From contig NZ_CP041765.1 in NCBI RefSeq assembly GCF_007559025.1, positions 1,980,679-2,044,678 on the forward strand: a stretch of 64,000 nucleotides of DNA, in the 5' to 3' direction. Below are positions 7,267 to 21,405 of the stretch, piece after piece. The DNA is from Tomitella fengzijianii (GTDB lineage: Bacteria > Actinomycetota > Actinomycetes > Mycobacteriales > Mycobacteriaceae). Each line of letters begins with the position of its first letter. Positions within the stretch are counted from its first letter, which is position 1. The position numbers and the translations under genes were made by a program. The notes beneath the pieces were generated by a model. It was not told where the DNA came from. It did not search any database and saw only the letters and a program-made list of their open reading frames with translations.

Positions 7267-8502
7267 CTACCCTTCTGCGGAATCCGGTGCGGGGGCCTCG
7301 AGCACGGCAAGGCCGGGAAGCTCCTTGCCCTCCAGATACTCCAGGGAGGCGCCGCCGCCCGTCGATATGTGGCTGAATCCGTCCTCGGCCAGGCCGAGCG
7401 TGCGTACCGCGGCCGCCGAGTCGCCGCCGCCGACCACGCTGAATGCGCCGTCCGCGGTGGCCTCGATGATCGCCTCGGCGACGCCGCGCGTGCCGGCGGA
7501 GAACCGTTCGAACTCGAAGACGCCCATGGGGCCGTTCCAGAACACCGTGCGGGCCGCCCGCAGCACCGCGGAGAACCGGGAGATCGACTCCGCGCCGATG
7601 TCCAGGCCCATCCAGCCGTCCGGGATGGCGCCCGCCGGAACCGTCTCGGCCTCGGCGTCCGCCGCGAACCCGTCCGCGACGACGATGTCGCACGGCAGGT
7701 GGATGACGTCCGCGAAGCGGTCCAGCAGGTCCTTGCAGGTATCGACCATCTCCTCCTGCAGGAGCGAGGATCCCACGGGCATCCCCTGGGCCGCCAGGAA
7801 CGTGAAGCACATTCCGCCGCCGATCACCAGGGTGTCGACCTTGGGCGCCAGCGCCTCGATCACCGCGAGCTTGTCGGAGACCTTGGAGCCGCCGAGCACC
7901 ACCGCGTTGGGCCGCTCGGCCCCTTCGGTGATGGTGCGCAGCACGTCGACCTCGGCCGCCACGAGCGTGCCCGCGTAGTGCGGAAGCAGCTTCGCGACGT
8001 CGTAGACCGACGCCTGCTCGCGGTGCACGACGCCGAATCCGTCGGACACGAATGCGCCGTCGTCGCCCGTGAGGGCGGCGAGCTCGCCGGCGAGCGCCTC
8101 GCGCTCGGCCGCGTCCTTGCTGGTCTCCCGCGGATCGAACCGGATATTCTCCAGCAGCATCACGTCGCCGTCGGTGAGCCCCTCGGCGCGCGCCTGCGCG
8201 TCGATGCCCACCACGTCGGCCGCCAGCTGGACGTACCTGTCGAGCGCGTCGCTGAGCCTCGCGGCCACCGGGGCCAGCGACAGCGACGAGTCGACGGCGC
8301 CCTTGGGCCGGCCGAGGTGCGCCATCACGATCACCTTGGCCCCCGCGTCCGCCAGAGCGGACAGGGTGGGCACCGAGGCGTCGATGCGCCCGGCGTCGGT
8401 GATCGTGGTGCCGTCCAGCGGCACGTTGAGGTCGGAACGCACCAGGACGGTGCGCCCCTGCACGCCTGCGTCCAGCAGGTCCTGCAGTGTCTTGACAGTC
8501 AT
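7267..8502 (-). CDS. pgk: Phosphoglycerate kinase
   Basis: Transfers the acyl phosphate of 1,3-bisphosphoglycerate to ADP, the first ATP-yielding step of lower glycolysis. At 411 residues it has normal length. The N-terminal domain carries [13 protein letters not shown] and [12 protein letters not shown] (substrate-binding arginines), and the C-terminal domain carries [22 protein letters not shown] and the nucleotide loop [11 protein letters not shown]. The ATG at 8502 is chosen because family similarity starts with [11 protein letters not shown]; the longer open frame upstream is antisense-like sequence inside gap. It lies 20 bases after gap and 7 bases before tpiA. Confidence 0.97.
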   Translation of the reverse strand: MTVKTLQDLLDAGVQGRTVLVRSDLNVPLDGTTITDAGRIDASVPTLSALADAGAKVIVMAHLGRPKGAVDSSLSLAPVAARLSDALDRYVQLAADVVGIDAQARAEGLTDGDVMLLENIRFDPRETSKDAAEREALAGELAALTGDDGAFVSDGFGVVHREQASVYDVAKLLPHYAGTLVAAEVDVLRTITEGAERPNAVVLGGSKVSDKLAVIEALAPKVDTLVIGGGMCFTFLAAQGMPVGSSLLQEEMVDTCKDLLDRFADVIHLPCDIVVADGFAADAEAETVPAGAIPDGWMGLDIGAESISRFSAVLRAARTVFWNGPMGVFEFERFSAGTRGVAEAIIEATADGAFSVVGGGDSAAAVRTLGLAEDGFSHISTGGGASLEYLEGKELPGLAVLEAPAPDSAEG

Positions 8503-8522
8503 CGCCGCAGCGCCCTCCCGGA

Positions 8523-9650
<1,128 letters not shown>

Positions 9651-9667
9651 TCAGTGCGCTCGGATCG

Positions 9668-9673
9668 ATCCTA
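9668..9673 (-). promoter_or_regulatory. gap: Candidate -10 element for the gap operon
   Basis: TAGGAT on the minus strand, about 130 bases upstream of the gap start, resembles the actinobacterial vegetative -10 consensus TANNNT. The -35 region is weak. Tentative. Confidence 0.3.
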
Positions 9674-9740
9674 GTCGGTCGCCCTCGGCGGTCCGATCAA
9701 GCATCGCCACTACCCGCGTCGCACCCCGTAGCGCCCCCAT

Positions 9741-10724
9741 TCAAGCCTCATCGAGCAGCTCGGGGGTCACCGCGGACTCGGTGTCCGGGATACCGAGCTG
9801 CGCGGCCTTGCGGTCCGCCATCGACAGCAGCCGGCGGATCCGGCCGGCGACGGCGTCCTTGGTCATCTCCGGCTCGGCCAGCTGCCCGAGTTCCTCGAGC
9901 GAGGCCTGCCGATGCTTGACGCGCAGTTCGCCTGCCTCGGCCAGATGCGCCGGCACCTCGTCGCCGAGGATCTCGAGTGCGCGTCCGACGCGCACCGCGG
10001 CGGCCACGGCCGCCCGGGCCGAGCGGCGGAGGTTCGCGTCGTCGAAGTTGGCGAGCCGGTTGGCGGTGGCGCGCACCTCCCGGCGCATCCGGCGTTCCTC
10101 CCAGACCATGCGCACCTCGTTGACGCCCATCCGTGTGAGCAGCACGCCGATGGCTTCGCCGTCGCGCACCACCACGCGGTCGGCGCCGCGCACCTCCCGG
10201 GCCTTGGCGGGCACCCCCAGGCGCCGCGCCGCGCCGACGAGCGCCAGCGCGGCCTCCGGCCCCGGCGCGCCGACCTCCAGCGCCGACGAGCGGCCCGGTT
10301 CCGTCAACGAACCGTGGGCGAGGAAGGCGCCGCGCCACGCGGCCTCCGCATCGAGCACGCTGCCGCCGACGACCTGCGTCGGCAGCCCGCGCACGGGTCG
10401 GCCGCGGTTGTCCAGCAAGCCGGTCTGCCGGGCCAGCCCCTCGCCGTCGCGCGCGACGCGCACCACGTACCGGCCGGACTTGTGCAGCCCGCCGGGGCTG
10501 AGCACGTGCACCTCGCAGGAATAGCCGTAGAGGTCGTGGATGTCCTTGCGCAGGCGACGGGCCGTGGCGCCCAGATCCACCTCCGCCTCGACCACCACCT
10601 GGCCGCCGACGATGTGCAGTCCGCCGGCGAAGCGCAGAAGCGACGCGACCTCTGCGCGCCGGGCGCTGGTGTGGGTCACCACCACCCGTGCGAGCTCATC
10701 TTTGACATCGGCTGTCATCGCCAC
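9741..10724 (-). CDS. whiA: DNA-binding protein WhiA
   Basis: Actinobacterial regulator of cell division and sporulation-type genes (also present in non-sporulating relatives). The 327-residue protein has the WhiA layout: an N-terminal domain related to LAGLIDADG homing endonucleases ([20 protein letters not shown] onward), a linker containing [21 protein letters not shown], and a C-terminal helix-turn-helix ([27 protein letters not shown]). The GTG at 10724 has AAGGGG upstream at a slightly long distance; the ATG two codons later is an alternative. It lies 6 bases after yvcK and closes the uvrC-rapZ-yvcK-whiA operon, which is highly conserved in Gram-positive bacteria. Confidence 0.95.
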   Translation of the reverse strand: MAMTADVKDELARVVVTHTSARRAEVASLLRFAGGLHIVGGQVVVEAEVDLGATARRLRKDIHDLYGYSCEVHVLSPGGLHKSGRYVVRVARDGEGLARQTGLLDNRGRPVRGLPTQVVGGSVLDAEAAWRGAFLAHGSLTEPGRSSALEVGAPGPEAALALVGAARRLGVPAKAREVRGADRVVVRDGEAIGVLLTRMGVNEVRMVWEERRMRREVRATANRLANFDDANLRRSARAAVAAAVRVGRALEILGDEVPAHLAEAGELRVKHRQASLEELGQLAEPEMTKDAVAGRIRRLLSMADRKAAQLGIPDTESAVTPELLDEA

Positions 10725-10730
10725 GATGCG

Positions 10731-11774
10731 TCAATCCCCTTCCGTTCCGGCCGCGGTCCGCTCCGGACCGGCGACGTGCAGCGTGTGTTCCGAACGTGGT
10801 CGGCCCGGCTCGGGCAGGGCGACGCCGGCGAAACCGGCGAGCGCCTCGGCGAGCCGCTCGGGGTCGTGGGTGAACGTTCCCGGCACGGACAACTCCCGGT
10901 AGTGGACGCGCGCGCCGAACCTGTCCGCGGCCCGGCCGACGTTGTCGCGCTCCCCCCGCGCGCGGACGGCCGCCGCGTCCGCCAGCACGACGTCCGCCCG
11001 GAAGTCCGGCGCATGCTGCGCCAGCACCTGCAGATGACGCTCGGTGGAGAACCCCGCGGTCTCGCCCGGCTCGGCGGCCAGGTTGAGCACCACCACCTTG
11101 CGCGCGGACGACCGCTGCAGTGCATCGTAGAGCTCGGGCACCAGCAGGTGCGGGATCACGCTGGTGAACCAGGACCCCGGGCCCAGCACGAGGACGTCGG
11201 CCTCCTGGATCGCGCGGATCGCCGCGGGAACCGCCGGCGGGTCGCCCGGGAGCAGACGCACCCGCCGCACCCGCCCGGGGGTCGTGGCCACGGCGACCTG
11301 CCCGCGGATCGTCCGCACCACGCGGGGATCGTCCTCCAGGCCAGTGACCTCGGCGGCGATCTCCAGCGGCACCTGCGCCATGGGCAGCACCGCGCCCTGG
11401 ACCCCCAGCACCCCCGCCAGCTCCGCGAGCGCGGCGACCGGATCCTCCAGCAGCTCGGTGAGGCCGGCCAGCACCAGGTTGCCCACGGAGTGCCCGGCCA
11501 GCGCGCCGTTGCCGCGGAACCGGTGCTGCAGCAGCTCCGTCCACAGTCCGCCGCGCTCGTCGGGCGCGGCGAGCGCGGCCAGCGCCATGCGCAGGTCGCC
11601 CGGCGGGATGATGTCGAGTTCCGAGCGGATCCGCCCGGACGAGCCGCCGTCGTCGGCGACGGTGACCACCGCCGTCACATCGTCGCTGAAGCGGCGCACT
11701 GCGGTGAGCGTGGCGAACAGGCCATGGCCGCCGCCGAGGGCCACCACCGACGGGCCGCGTGGGACGCGGTTCAT
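10731..11774 (-). CDS. yvcK: YvcK/CuvA-family uridine-diphosphosugar-binding protein
   Basis: Member of the CofD/YvcK superfamily that binds UDP-sugars and influences cell-wall synthesis and carbon use; the mycobacterial homologue is CuvA. The 347-residue protein starts with the nucleotide-binding loop VVALGGGHGLFATL and VTVADDGGSSGRIR, followed by PPGDLRMALAALA, GHSVGNLVLAGL and VLGPGSWFTSVIPHLL, all characteristic of the family. Its ATG overlaps the rapZ stop by four bases (ATGA). An enzymatic activity has not been established for the family, so the call is to family rather than reaction. Confidence 0.93.
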   Translation of the reverse strand: MNRVPRGPSVVALGGGHGLFATLTAVRRFSDDVTAVVTVADDGGSSGRIRSELDIIPPGDLRMALAALAAPDERGGLWTELLQHRFRGNGALAGHSVGNLVLAGLTELLEDPVAALAELAGVLGVQGAVLPMAQVPLEIAAEVTGLEDDPRVVRTIRGQVAVATTPGRVRRVRLLPGDPPAVPAAIRAIQEADVLVLGPGSWFTSVIPHLLVPELYDALQRSSARKVVVLNLAAEPGETAGFSTERHLQVLAQHAPDFRADVVLADAAAVRARGERDNVGRAADRFGARVHYRELSVPGTFTHDPERLAEALAGFAGVALPEPGRPRSEHTLHVAGPERTAAGTEGD

Positions 11775-12745
11775 TCGCGCCCCAGATCGCGGTGCACCAC
11801 GCCCACGCCCAGCGCGGGATTCTCGGCCAGCAGCGCGCCCAGCGCCTCCGACATGGCCACGCTCCGGTGCTTGCCCCCGGTGCACCCGATGGCGGTGGTG
11901 ACGTAGAACTTGCCCTCGCGCTGATAGCCGTCGATGGTCAGCTGCACCAGCCGGCTGTATGTGCGCAGGAACTCCGAGGCGCCCTGCTCCGCCAGCACGT
12001 ACTCGCTGACGGCGGCGTCGCGCCCGGTCAGGCCGCGCAGCTCCTCCACCCAGAAGGGGTTGGACAGGAACCGCACGTCCGCCACCATGTCGGCGTCGGT
12101 GGGCAGGCCGTACTTGAAGCCGAACGATTGGACGGTCACGCGGACGGCACGCGGCTCGGAACCGCCGAACAGCGTCTCCATCTTCTCCCGGAAGCGCTGC
12201 ACCGACGACGACGAAGTGTCGATGACGACGTCCGCGGACATGCGCAGCGTGGCGAGCATGGCGCGTTCCGCCGCGATCGCCTCCGCGAGCGTGCCCGAGC
12301 GCTGCAGGGGGTGGCCCCGCCGCACCTGCTCGAAGCGGCGCACCAGCACGTGGTCCGAGGCGTCGAGGAACAGGATCCGCGGCGCTCCCCCGCGACGGAC
12401 CACCTCGTCGCCTACGGCGGCCAGGTCGCCCGAGAAGGTCTTGCTGCGGACATCGACCACCACGGCGAGCCGCTCGATGCGCGTCCCCTCGCTCAGGCCG
12501 TAGTCCACCAGAGTGGGGACCAGCTGCGGCGGCACGTTGTCCGCCACGTACCAACCGAGGTCCTCGAGGAGCTTGGCGGCCGTGCTGCGGCCGGCGCCGG
12601 ACAGGCCGGTGACCAGCAGCACGTCGATCGCGGTGGCGGGGCGCTCGCCGAGGGCGCGCGGGCCGCCGGGGGCGGCTGCTGCCCCGGGGTCCGGTGCCCC
12701 GGAAATGCCTGCGGCGGGATCTGCGGCGGGCGTCGCGTCACTCAC
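11771..12745 (-). CDS. rapZ: RapZ-family nucleotide-binding protein
   Basis: P-loop protein related to E. coli RapZ, an adaptor that targets a small RNA for decay; the actinobacterial role is unclear. After a 35-residue low-complexity Ala/Gly/Pro tail, the 324-residue protein has a Walker A motif ([14 protein letters not shown]), then [14 protein letters not shown], the [15 protein letters not shown] block and the C-terminal [24 protein letters not shown] and [16 protein letters not shown], all diagnostic of the family. It overlaps uvrC upstream and yvcK downstream by ATGA, so the three are translationally coupled. The N-terminal tail is longer than in E. coli. Confidence 0.94.
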   Translation of the reverse strand: MSDATPAADPAAGISGAPDPGAAAAPGGPRALGERPATAIDVLLVTGLSGAGRSTAAKLLEDLGWYVADNVPPQLVPTLVDYGLSEGTRIERLAVVVDVRSKTFSGDLAAVGDEVVRRGGAPRILFLDASDHVLVRRFEQVRRGHPLQRSGTLAEAIAAERAMLATLRMSADVVIDTSSSSVQRFREKMETLFGGSEPRAVRVTVQSFGFKYGLPTDADMVADVRFLSNPFWVEELRGLTGRDAAVSEYVLAEQGASEFLRTYSRLVQLTIDGYQREGKFYVTTAIGCTGGKHRSVAMSEALGALLAENPALGVGVVHRDLGRE

Positions 12746-14862
12746 TGGGCGGTTTCACCTGTCTGTCCTGTAGTCCCGTCGGCGACGCCTTCATCGGTGC
12801 CGTCATCGGCGGCCGACTGTCCATGGAGGTGATCGACGATGATCCGGGCGGTGCCCGCGCCGATACCCGGCACCTGCGTCATTTCGTCAACGGTAGCCTC
12901 TCGCAGTCGTGCGAGCGACCCGAAATGGCGTACCAGTGCGGTACGCCGCACCTCGCCGAGACCCGGGATAGAGTCGAGTGCCGAGGCGGTCATCCGGCGC
13001 GACCTCTTGCTCCGGTGAAAGCTGATCGCGAACCGGTGCGCCTCGTCACGTACACGCTGCAGCAGGTACAGCGCATCGCTGCCGCGTGGCAGGATCACCG
13101 GCTCGTCGTCGCCGGGCAGCCACACCTCCTCGAGGCGTTTGGCCAGGCCGGCCAGGGCGACGTCGGTGACGCCGAGTTCGTCCAGCACCTCGGCCGCGGC
13201 GGCCACCTGCGGGGCGCCGCCGTCGACCAGGTAGAGGTTCGGCGGGTAGGCGAAACGGCGGGGACGGCCGGTGGCCGGGTCGATGGCGGCCTCCGGCGCC
13301 AGGTCGCCGCCGTCCGCGCCATCGCCGGCGGACTCCGCCGCGGCCTGGTCCGTCGCCTGCCCGGATCCGTCGGCCGGCACGGGCTCACCGGGATCCGCCG
13401 CGTCCGCGGAGATCGGCGTGTCGGCGCGGTGCCGCTTGAATCGCCTCCGCGTCACCTCGGCGATGCTCGCGACGTCGTCCGAGTGCCCCTCGCCGGCCGC
13501 CTCCTTGATCGCATAGTGGCGGTAGTCGGACTTCTTCGCGAGCCCGTCCTCGAAGACCACCAGCGAGGCGACGACGTCGGTCCCCTGCACGTGGCTGATG
13601 TCGACGCATTCGATCCGCAGGGGGGCGTCGTCGAGGTCCAGGGCGTCCTGGATGCCCTGGAGCGCGGCGCTGCGCGTGGTGAGGTCGCCGGCGCGCTTGA
13701 GCTTGTGCAACGCGAGGGCCTGCTCCGCGTTGCGCCGGACCGTCTCGGCCAGGTCCTTCTTGTCGCCGCGCTGCGGAACCCGGATGCGCACGGCCGACCC
13801 GCGCATCCCCCCGAGCCAGGCGGACAGCTGCTCGGCGTCCGTCGGCATCTCGGGGACGAGGATCTGACGCGGCACCACGCTGCGCGCGTCCGAGTCGTCC
13901 AGACCGGAGCGTCGGGCCTGGTCGTTCTCGCCGCCGTAGAACTGGGTGAGGAACTGCTCGACGAGTTCGGGGGCCTCGGCGTTCTCCACGCGCTCCACCA
14001 CCCAGCCGCGCTGCCCGCGCACGCGGCCGTCGCGCACGTGGAACACCTGCACCGCCACCTCGAGGTCGTCGTAGGCGAAGGCGACGACGTCCGCGTCGGT
14101 GCCGTCGCCGAGCACCACCGACTGCTTCTCCAGCGCCTTGTGCAGCGCGCCGAGGTCGTCGCGCAGGCGTGCGGCACGCTCGAAGTCGAGCTCTTCCGAG
14201 GCCGCGAGCATCTTGCGCTCGACCTGCTTGAGCAGACGCGTGGTGCGGCCCGCCAGGAAGTCGCAGAAGTCGTCGACGATCGCGCGGTGCTCGTCCACCG
14301 ACACCCTGCCCACGCAGGGCGCCGAGCACTTGCCGATGTACCCGAGAAGGCAGGGGCGGCCCAGTTGCTGATGCCGCTTGAGCACGCCGGCGGTGCAGGT
14401 GCGGGCGGGGAAGACGCGGAGCAGCTGGTCGAGGGTCTCGCGGATGGCCCAGGCGTGCGAGTACGGGCCGAAGTACCGGACCCCCTTGCGGCGCGGCCCC
14501 CGATAGACGAACAGGCGGGGGATCTCCTCCCCCACGCTCACCGCCAGCATCGGATAGGTCTTGTCGTCGCGGTACCGCACGTTGAAGCGGGGGTCGAACT
14601 GCTTGATCCAGTTGTACTCGAGCTGCAGCGCCTCGACCTCCGTGCCCACGACCGTCCACTCGACGGATCCGGCGGTGGTCACCATGCGCCGCGTCCGCGG
14701 ATGCAGCGTGGTGAGGTCGGCGAAGTAGTTGCTCAGCCTGTTGCGGAGGTTCTTCGCCTTGCCGACGTAGATGACGCGGCCGTCGGGGTCGCGGAACCGG
14801 TAGACGCCGGGCTCGGTGGGGATGGTGCCCGGGGCGGGGCGGTAGGTGGTGGGATCCGGCAC
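12742..14862 (-). CDS. uvrC: Excinuclease ABC subunit UvrC
   Basis: Makes the 3' and 5' incisions around DNA lesions in nucleotide excision repair with UvrAB. The 706-residue protein has the GIY-YIG nuclease at residues about 13-95 ([20 protein letters not shown]), a central UVR motif (about 205-240), the RNase H-like 5' nuclease region ([21 protein letters not shown]) and C-terminal helix-hairpin-helix repeats ([20 protein letters not shown]). An acidic, low-complexity insert of about 40 residues near position 490 is unusual compared with E. coli but common in high-GC actinobacteria. It is the first gene of the uvrC-rapZ-yvcK-whiA operon and follows a PH-domain gene by 40 bases. Confidence 0.96.
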   Translation of the reverse strand: MPDPTTYRPAPGTIPTEPGVYRFRDPDGRVIYVGKAKNLRNRLSNYFADLTTLHPRTRRMVTTAGSVEWTVVGTEVEALQLEYNWIKQFDPRFNVRYRDDKTYPMLAVSVGEEIPRLFVYRGPRRKGVRYFGPYSHAWAIRETLDQLLRVFPARTCTAGVLKRHQQLGRPCLLGYIGKCSAPCVGRVSVDEHRAIVDDFCDFLAGRTTRLLKQVERKMLAASEELDFERAARLRDDLGALHKALEKQSVVLGDGTDADVVAFAYDDLEVAVQVFHVRDGRVRGQRGWVVERVENAEAPELVEQFLTQFYGGENDQARRSGLDDSDARSVVPRQILVPEMPTDAEQLSAWLGGMRGSAVRIRVPQRGDKKDLAETVRRNAEQALALHKLKRAGDLTTRSAALQGIQDALDLDDAPLRIECVDISHVQGTDVVASLVVFEDGLAKKSDYRHYAIKEAAGEGHSDDVASIAEVTRRRFKRHRADTPISADAADPGEPVPADGSGQATDQAAAESAGDGADGGDLAPEAAIDPATGRPRRFAYPPNLYLVDGGAPQVAAAAEVLDELGVTDVALAGLAKRLEEVWLPGDDEPVILPRGSDALYLLQRVRDEAHRFAISFHRSKRSRRMTASALDSIPGLGEVRRTALVRHFGSLARLREATVDEMTQVPGIGAGTARIIVDHLHGQSAADDGTDEGVADGTTGQTGETAQ

Positions 14863-14902
14863 GGCTCCAGGCTATCGCGCGTCCCGCCGGCGGTCGCCGG
14901 TC

Positions 14903-17228
<2,326 letters not shown>

Positions 17229-17318
17229 GCAACGCTCCCATGGCAGCTCGTGGTCTCGCCCCGCGCACGCGCTCACGGCTTGACACCCGTGGACACCGGT
17301 GAGTGCCCCGATTCCCGA

Positions 17319-17981
17319 CTACGAGGGTAGGCCCTGCACACCGCGTGCGGCGGCACCGGCTCCCAGAAGCCGCTCGACGTATTTTGCGAGGACGTCCACC
17401 TCGAGGTTGACCCGCGTTCCGGCAGCGGCGCCCCCCAGCACCGTCGTCGCCAGGGTGGTGGGGATCAGCGACACCTCGAACCAGTCCTGACCTGCCTCGT
17501 CGACGCCCAGCGCGCTGACCGTCAGCGATACGCCGTCGACGGTGATCGAGCCCTTCTCCACCACGTACCGCGCGGAAGCGGCGGGCACCGACACCCGGAC
17601 GACCTCCCAGTGTTCGTGCGGGGTGCGGGAGATCACAGACCCGACGGTGTCCACGTGCCCCTGCACGATGTGGCCGCCGAGCCGGCTGGACACCGTTGCG
17701 GCGCGTTCGAGGTTGACCGGGCTTCCCACGCGCAGGTCGCCCAGCGCGGAGCGCGACAGCGACTCGTGCATCACGTCGGCGGTGAACGAATCGGCGAGCG
17801 TCCCCCCGCCGTCGGCGCCGAGCAGGTCGACGACGGTGAGGCACACGCCGTTGACGGCGATCGAATCGCCGTGGCCGGCGTCCGAGGTGACCAGCGGCCC
17901 GCGCACGGTGAAGCGGGAGGAGTCCCCCATCTCGGTCACTGCGGTGACCTCACCGACCTCTTCGACGATTCCCGTGAACAA
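17319..17981 (-). CDS. ribE: Riboflavin synthase, alpha subunit
   Basis: Dismutates two 6,7-dimethyl-8-ribityllumazine molecules to riboflavin. The 220-residue protein shows the two lumazine-binding repeats: the first with LFTGIVEEVGEV and GDSIAVNGVCLTVVD, the second with GGHIVQGHVDTVG and GSITVDGVSLTVSAL. Homology starts at LFTGIVEEVG, where the only available initiator is TTG (17981), supported by AGAGGA about 9 bases upstream. A 77-base gap separates it from ribD; in M. tuberculosis lprG and the P55 efflux gene occupy this position, and they are absent here. Confidence 0.93.
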   Translation of the reverse strand: MFTGIVEEVGEVTAVTEMGDSSRFTVRGPLVTSDAGHGDSIAVNGVCLTVVDLLGADGGGTLADSFTADVMHESLSRSALGDLRVGSPVNLERAATVSSRLGGHIVQGHVDTVGSVISRTPHEHWEVVRVSVPAASARYVVEKGSITVDGVSLTVSALGVDEAGQDWFEVSLIPTTLATTVLGGAAAGTRVNLEVDVLAKYVERLLGAGAAARGVQGLPS

Positions 17982-18058
17982 TCCCGTGGTCCTCTCGCTC
18001 GCCGGCGCCCAGGTGGGCCGTGCCCGGTCTGGCAGTGCCGGACGGGCCGACGATGCGG

Positions 18059-19120
18059 CTACCGCCCGGTCACCCGATCGTATGTCAGCAGCACGTCGTC
18101 GCCGAGGGCGCGCACCGGCATCCGCAGACGGAACCGGCTGAGGTCCGCGATCGACCGCGCGCCGCTGCCCACGACCGCGGCACGGCCGTCCCCGAGCACG
18201 GCCGGCGCCAGATAGTGCTCGATCCGGTCGACCAGGCCCGCCCCGAGAAACGCGCCCGCGAGCCGCGGCCCGCCCTCGATCTGCACATCGCAGCAATCGG
18301 CGGAGAGGCGCTCGATCACGCCGGCGGGGTCGTGGTCGCGGATGACGAGAGTGCGCGCAGCCGAGTCGAGGATGCGGCTGCCCGCCGGCATGGGCCGGTC
18401 CCCCACGACCACGCGCAGCGGCTGGTGGCCACGCAGCGAGCCGTCGGGGTTGCGGGCGGTCAGCGCCGGGTCGTCGGCCAGGACGGTGCCGGTGCCGACG
18501 ACGATCGCGTCGACCCGGGCGCGCCGCGCGTGCACCTCGGCACGGGCGGCCTCGCCGGTGATCCAGCGGCTGGTGCCGTCGGGCGCCGCGACCCGCCCGT
18601 CGATGGTCGTGGCGATCTTGAGCGTGACCTCCGCCCGTCCGGTGCGCTGCCGGTGCAGCCACGGCCGGAGCGGCCCGGCCTCCACGTCGGCGGCCGACAC
18701 GCCGCCGACCACCTCCACCCCGGCCCGGCGCAGCGTCTCCGCGCCCCCGGAGGCCTGCGCGGTGGGATCGGCGATCGCGAAGACCACCCTCGCTACTCCG
18801 GCCTCGATCAGGGCGCGGCTGCACGGCCCGGTGCGGCCGGTGTGATCGCACGGCTCGAGCGTGACGACGGCGGTGCCGCCGCGCGCCCGGGCCCCCGCCT
18901 GTGCCAGTGCGGCGGCCTCGGCATGCGGGCCGCCCGGCGGGGCCGTGGTCCCGGCGCCGCACACGTACCCGCCGGCGTCGAAGATCAACGCCCCCACCGC
19001 GGGGTTGGGGCTGGTGCGCCCCGCCACGGCCCGCGAAAGCTCGACGGCCTCGAACATCGCCTCGCGGTCGTCCAGCCGCGCGCCCAGCGGCCACTGCGGG
19101 GCCGGTTGCGGCCGGGTCAC
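18059..19120 (-). CDS. ribD: Bifunctional riboflavin deaminase/reductase RibD
   Basis: Deaminates and then reduces the pyrimidine intermediate of riboflavin synthesis. The 353-residue protein has an N-terminal cytidine-deaminase-like zinc domain ([11 protein letters not shown] and [11 protein letters not shown] supply the His, Glu and Cys residues) and, from about residue 160, the NADPH-dependent reductase ([48 protein letters not shown]). The GTG at 19120 overlaps the rpe stop (GTGA), so it is coupled to rpe. The tail [12 protein letters not shown] and YDRVTG matches the family C-terminus. Confidence 0.95.
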   Translation of the reverse strand: MTRPQPAPQWPLGARLDDREAMFEAVELSRAVAGRTSPNPAVGALIFDAGGYVCGAGTTAPPGGPHAEAAALAQAGARARGGTAVVTLEPCDHTGRTGPCSRALIEAGVARVVFAIADPTAQASGGAETLRRAGVEVVGGVSAADVEAGPLRPWLHRQRTGRAEVTLKIATTIDGRVAAPDGTSRWITGEAARAEVHARRARVDAIVVGTGTVLADDPALTARNPDGSLRGHQPLRVVVGDRPMPAGSRILDSAARTLVIRDHDPAGVIERLSADCCDVQIEGGPRLAGAFLGAGLVDRIEHYLAPAVLGDGRAAVVGSGARSIADLSRFRLRMPVRALGDDVLLTYDRVTGR

Positions 19121-19866
19121 GGGTGCAGGTGCAGGTGCGGCGACGCGGCCGCCGCCTGCTCGCGCAGGTTGCGGACGGCGGCGGCGGGATCGTGCGCACC
19201 GTAGACGGCCGAGCCGGCCACGAAGCAGTCGACGCCCGCCTCCGCGGCCTGCTCGATGGTGTCGGCGTTGATGCCGCCGTCGATCTCCACCAGCAGCCGC
19301 AGCTCGCCCGAGTCGACCAACCGGCGCACCGCACGCGCCTTGTCCAGGACGTCGGCGATGAACGACTGACCGCCGAAGCCCGGTTCGACGCTCATCACCA
19401 GCAGCGTGTCGAACTCGCGCAGGACCTCCAGGTACGGGTCGATGGGAGTGCCCGGCTTGACGGCGAGCCCCGCCACCGCACCGGCGGCGCGGATGTCGCG
19501 GGCCACGGCCACCGGGTCGTCCGCCGCCTCCGCGTGGAAGGTGACGTTGTGCGCACCCGCCTCTGCGTACGGCGGCGCCCAGCGGCCCGGATCCTCGATC
19601 ATCAGGTGGCAGTCCAGCGGGATGTCGGTGGCCTTGAGCAAGCTCTGCACCACCGGCAGACCGAGGGTGAGGTTGGGCACGAAGTGCGCGTCCATCACGT
19701 CGACGTGCAGCCACTCGGCGCCGGCGTCCCCGGTGGCCGGGTCGCCCGCGACGATGGCGGCCTCCTCCGCGAGCCGCGCGAAGTCCGCGGACAGAATGGA
19801 CGGCGCGATCATCGGCTGCCGCACCCGCTGTGCTGTCTCCGGGCCCGCCGGAACCTGGTTCGCCAT
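19117..19866 (-). CDS. rpe: Ribulose-phosphate 3-epimerase
   Basis: Interconverts ribulose 5-phosphate and xylulose 5-phosphate in the pentose phosphate pathway. The 249-residue TIM-barrel protein contains [51 protein letters not shown] and [10 protein letters not shown], which carry the metal-binding His and Asp residues. Two starts are possible, the ATG at 19866 or, 18 codons on, the ATG that begins IAPSILSAD directly; the upstream one is preferred by its proximity to rsmB (27 bases). It is followed by ribD, whose product pathway also draws on ribulose 5-phosphate. Confidence 0.95.
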   Translation of the reverse strand: MANQVPAGPETAQRVRQPMIAPSILSADFARLAEEAAIVAGDPATGDAGAEWLHVDVMDAHFVPNLTLGLPVVQSLLKATDIPLDCHLMIEDPGRWAPPYAEAGAHNVTFHAEAADDPVAVARDIRAAGAVAGLAVKPGTPIDPYLEVLREFDTLLVMSVEPGFGGQSFIADVLDKARAVRRLVDSGELRLLVEIDGGINADTIEQAAEAGVDCFVAGSAVYGAHDPAAAVRNLREQAAAASPHLHLHP

Positions 19867-19893
19867 GCGGCACATTCTATGGGCGCGCCGTGC

Positions 19894-21405
19894 TCACTTG
19901 CGCAGCGCCGCCAGGAACATGCCGTCGGTGCCGTGGCGGTGCGGCCACAACTGCACGAACGGCCCGTCACCGAGGCCCGGCATGTCCGGCAGGAGCGTGC
20001 GGGCGTCGAGCGGGGTGAGGCCGTGGCGGCGCTGCGCGTCCGCGGCGATCCCGGCGGTCTCCGCCAGGTGCGGCGAGCACGTCGCGTACACGATCACCCC
20101 GCCCGGCCGTACCAGCGCCGCCGCCGCGCCCAGCAGTTCCCGCTGCAGCCGGGTCAGGTCGGTGACATCCTGGGGGCCCTTGCGCCAGCGGGCCTCCGGG
20201 CGGCGCCGCAGCGCGCCCAGCCCGGTGCAGGGGGCGTCGACGAGGATCCTGTCGTAGCCCGGGGTGAGGCCGCTGTCGCGGCCGTCCGCGGTGTGGACCG
20301 TCACGGGCAGGTCGCCGGTGGTTCTCCGCACCAGGTCGGCGCGGTGCTCCAAAGGCTCGACCGCGTCGACACGGGCGCCGTCGATCTCCGCCACCGCCCC
20401 CATCAGCGCCGCCTTCCCGCCCGGCCCGGCGCACAGGTCCAGCCACCGCCCGCCGTCCGGGCCGTCCAGCGGGGCCACTGTGACGGCGCGGGCGACCAGC
20501 TGGCTGCCCTCGTCCTGCACGGCGGCGAGCCCCTCGCGCACCGGATCCAGCTCCCCGGGATCGCCGCCGTCGAGGTAGACCGCGTACGGCGAGTAGCGTC
20601 CCTCCTCTCCCCCGGTGACCAAGGCCAGCTCCTCGGCGCTGATGGCGCCCGGCCGGGCCACCAGGTGCACACGGGGGCTGACGTTGTCCGCCTCGAGGGC
20701 CGCGTCGAGCTCCCCGGCGGCGGGCCCCAGCGCATCGGCGAAGGCCTGCGCGATCCAGGTCGGATGGGTGTGCCGGAACGCGGATGCCGCCACCGGCGCG
20801 GACTCGGGTGGGGGCGTCAGCTGCGCGATCCACTGCTGATCGGTCTTCTCCGACGCCCTGCGCAGCACCGCGTTGGCGAACCCGCCCGCGCCCCGGCCGT
20901 TGTCCGCCACCACCATGTCCACCGTGGTCGAAACGGCCGCATGCGGCGCCACCCGGGTCCGCAACAACTGGTAGACGCCGAGCCGCAACGCGTCGAGGAC
21001 GGGCGGATCGATCCGGTCGAGGGCCCTGCCGGCGCACGCCTCGATCACCGCGTCGAGCAGCCCCAGCGCGCGGCACGCGCCGTAGGTGAGTTCGGTGGCG
21101 AAGGCGGCGTCCCGCCCGCTGATCCGGCGCTCGCGCAGCAGGCGCGGCAGCACCAGGTTGGCGTAGGCGTCGCGCTCCCGCACGGCGCGCAGCGTGTCGC
21201 GTGCGGCCTCTCGCGCCGGGTCGGCGGCCGGATGCTCACGGCGACGGGCCTCCCGTCCGTCTCTACCCGCGGGCCCGCGGCCGGCGCGCGAACGCCCCTT
21301 CTCCGCGCGCGGCCGGCCGTTGCCGCCGTCGCCGGAGCGACCCCTGTCCTGGCGCCCGCCCCCGCCGTGCGGGTGTCCGTCGGCGCCGTTCGCCCGTGGG
21401 CTCAT
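19894..21405 (-). CDS. rsmB: 16S rRNA (cytosine-967-C5) methyltransferase RsmB/Fmu family
   Basis: SAM-dependent RNA methyltransferase. The first 60 or so residues are a Gly/Arg/His-rich, probably disordered extension. Residues about 65-200 form the NusB-like RNA-binding domain ([25 protein letters not shown]). The rest is the Rossmann methyltransferase with SAM loop [33 protein letters not shown] and the catalytic cysteine in [12 protein letters not shown]. The ATG at 21405 overlaps the fmt stop (ATGA). Function is known from E. coli and the target position is inferred. The extension is much longer than in E. coli RsmB, and a later start cannot be excluded. Confidence 0.92.
   Translation of the reverse strand: MSPRANGADGHPHGGGGRQDRGRSGDGGNGRPRAEKGRSRAGRGPAGRDGREARRREHPAADPAREAARDTLRAVRERDAYANLVLPRLLRERRISGRDAAFATELTYGACRALGLLDAVIEACAGRALDRIDPPVLDALRLGVYQLLRTRVAPHAAVSTTVDMVVADNGRGAGGFANAVLRRASEKTDQQWIAQLTPPPESAPVAASAFRHTHPTWIAQAFADALGPAAGELDAALEADNVSPRVHLVARPGAISAEELALVTGGEEGRYSPYAVYLDGGDPGELDPVREGLAAVQDEGSQLVARAVTVAPLDGPDGGRWLDLCAGPGGKAALMGAVAEIDGARVDAVEPLEHRADLVRRTTGDLPVTVHTADGRDSGLTPGYDRILVDAPCTGLGALRRRPEARWRKGPQDVTDLTRLQRELLGAAAALVRPGGVIVYATCSPHLAETAGIAADAQRRHGLTPLDARTLLPDMPGLGDGPFVQLWPHRHGTDGMFLAALRK

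Noticed and set aside
17229-18058. FMN riboswitch in the riboflavin cluster.
   Set aside because: The gaps (90 and 77 bases) are too short for the FMN aptamer and no AGGG-rich core is present.
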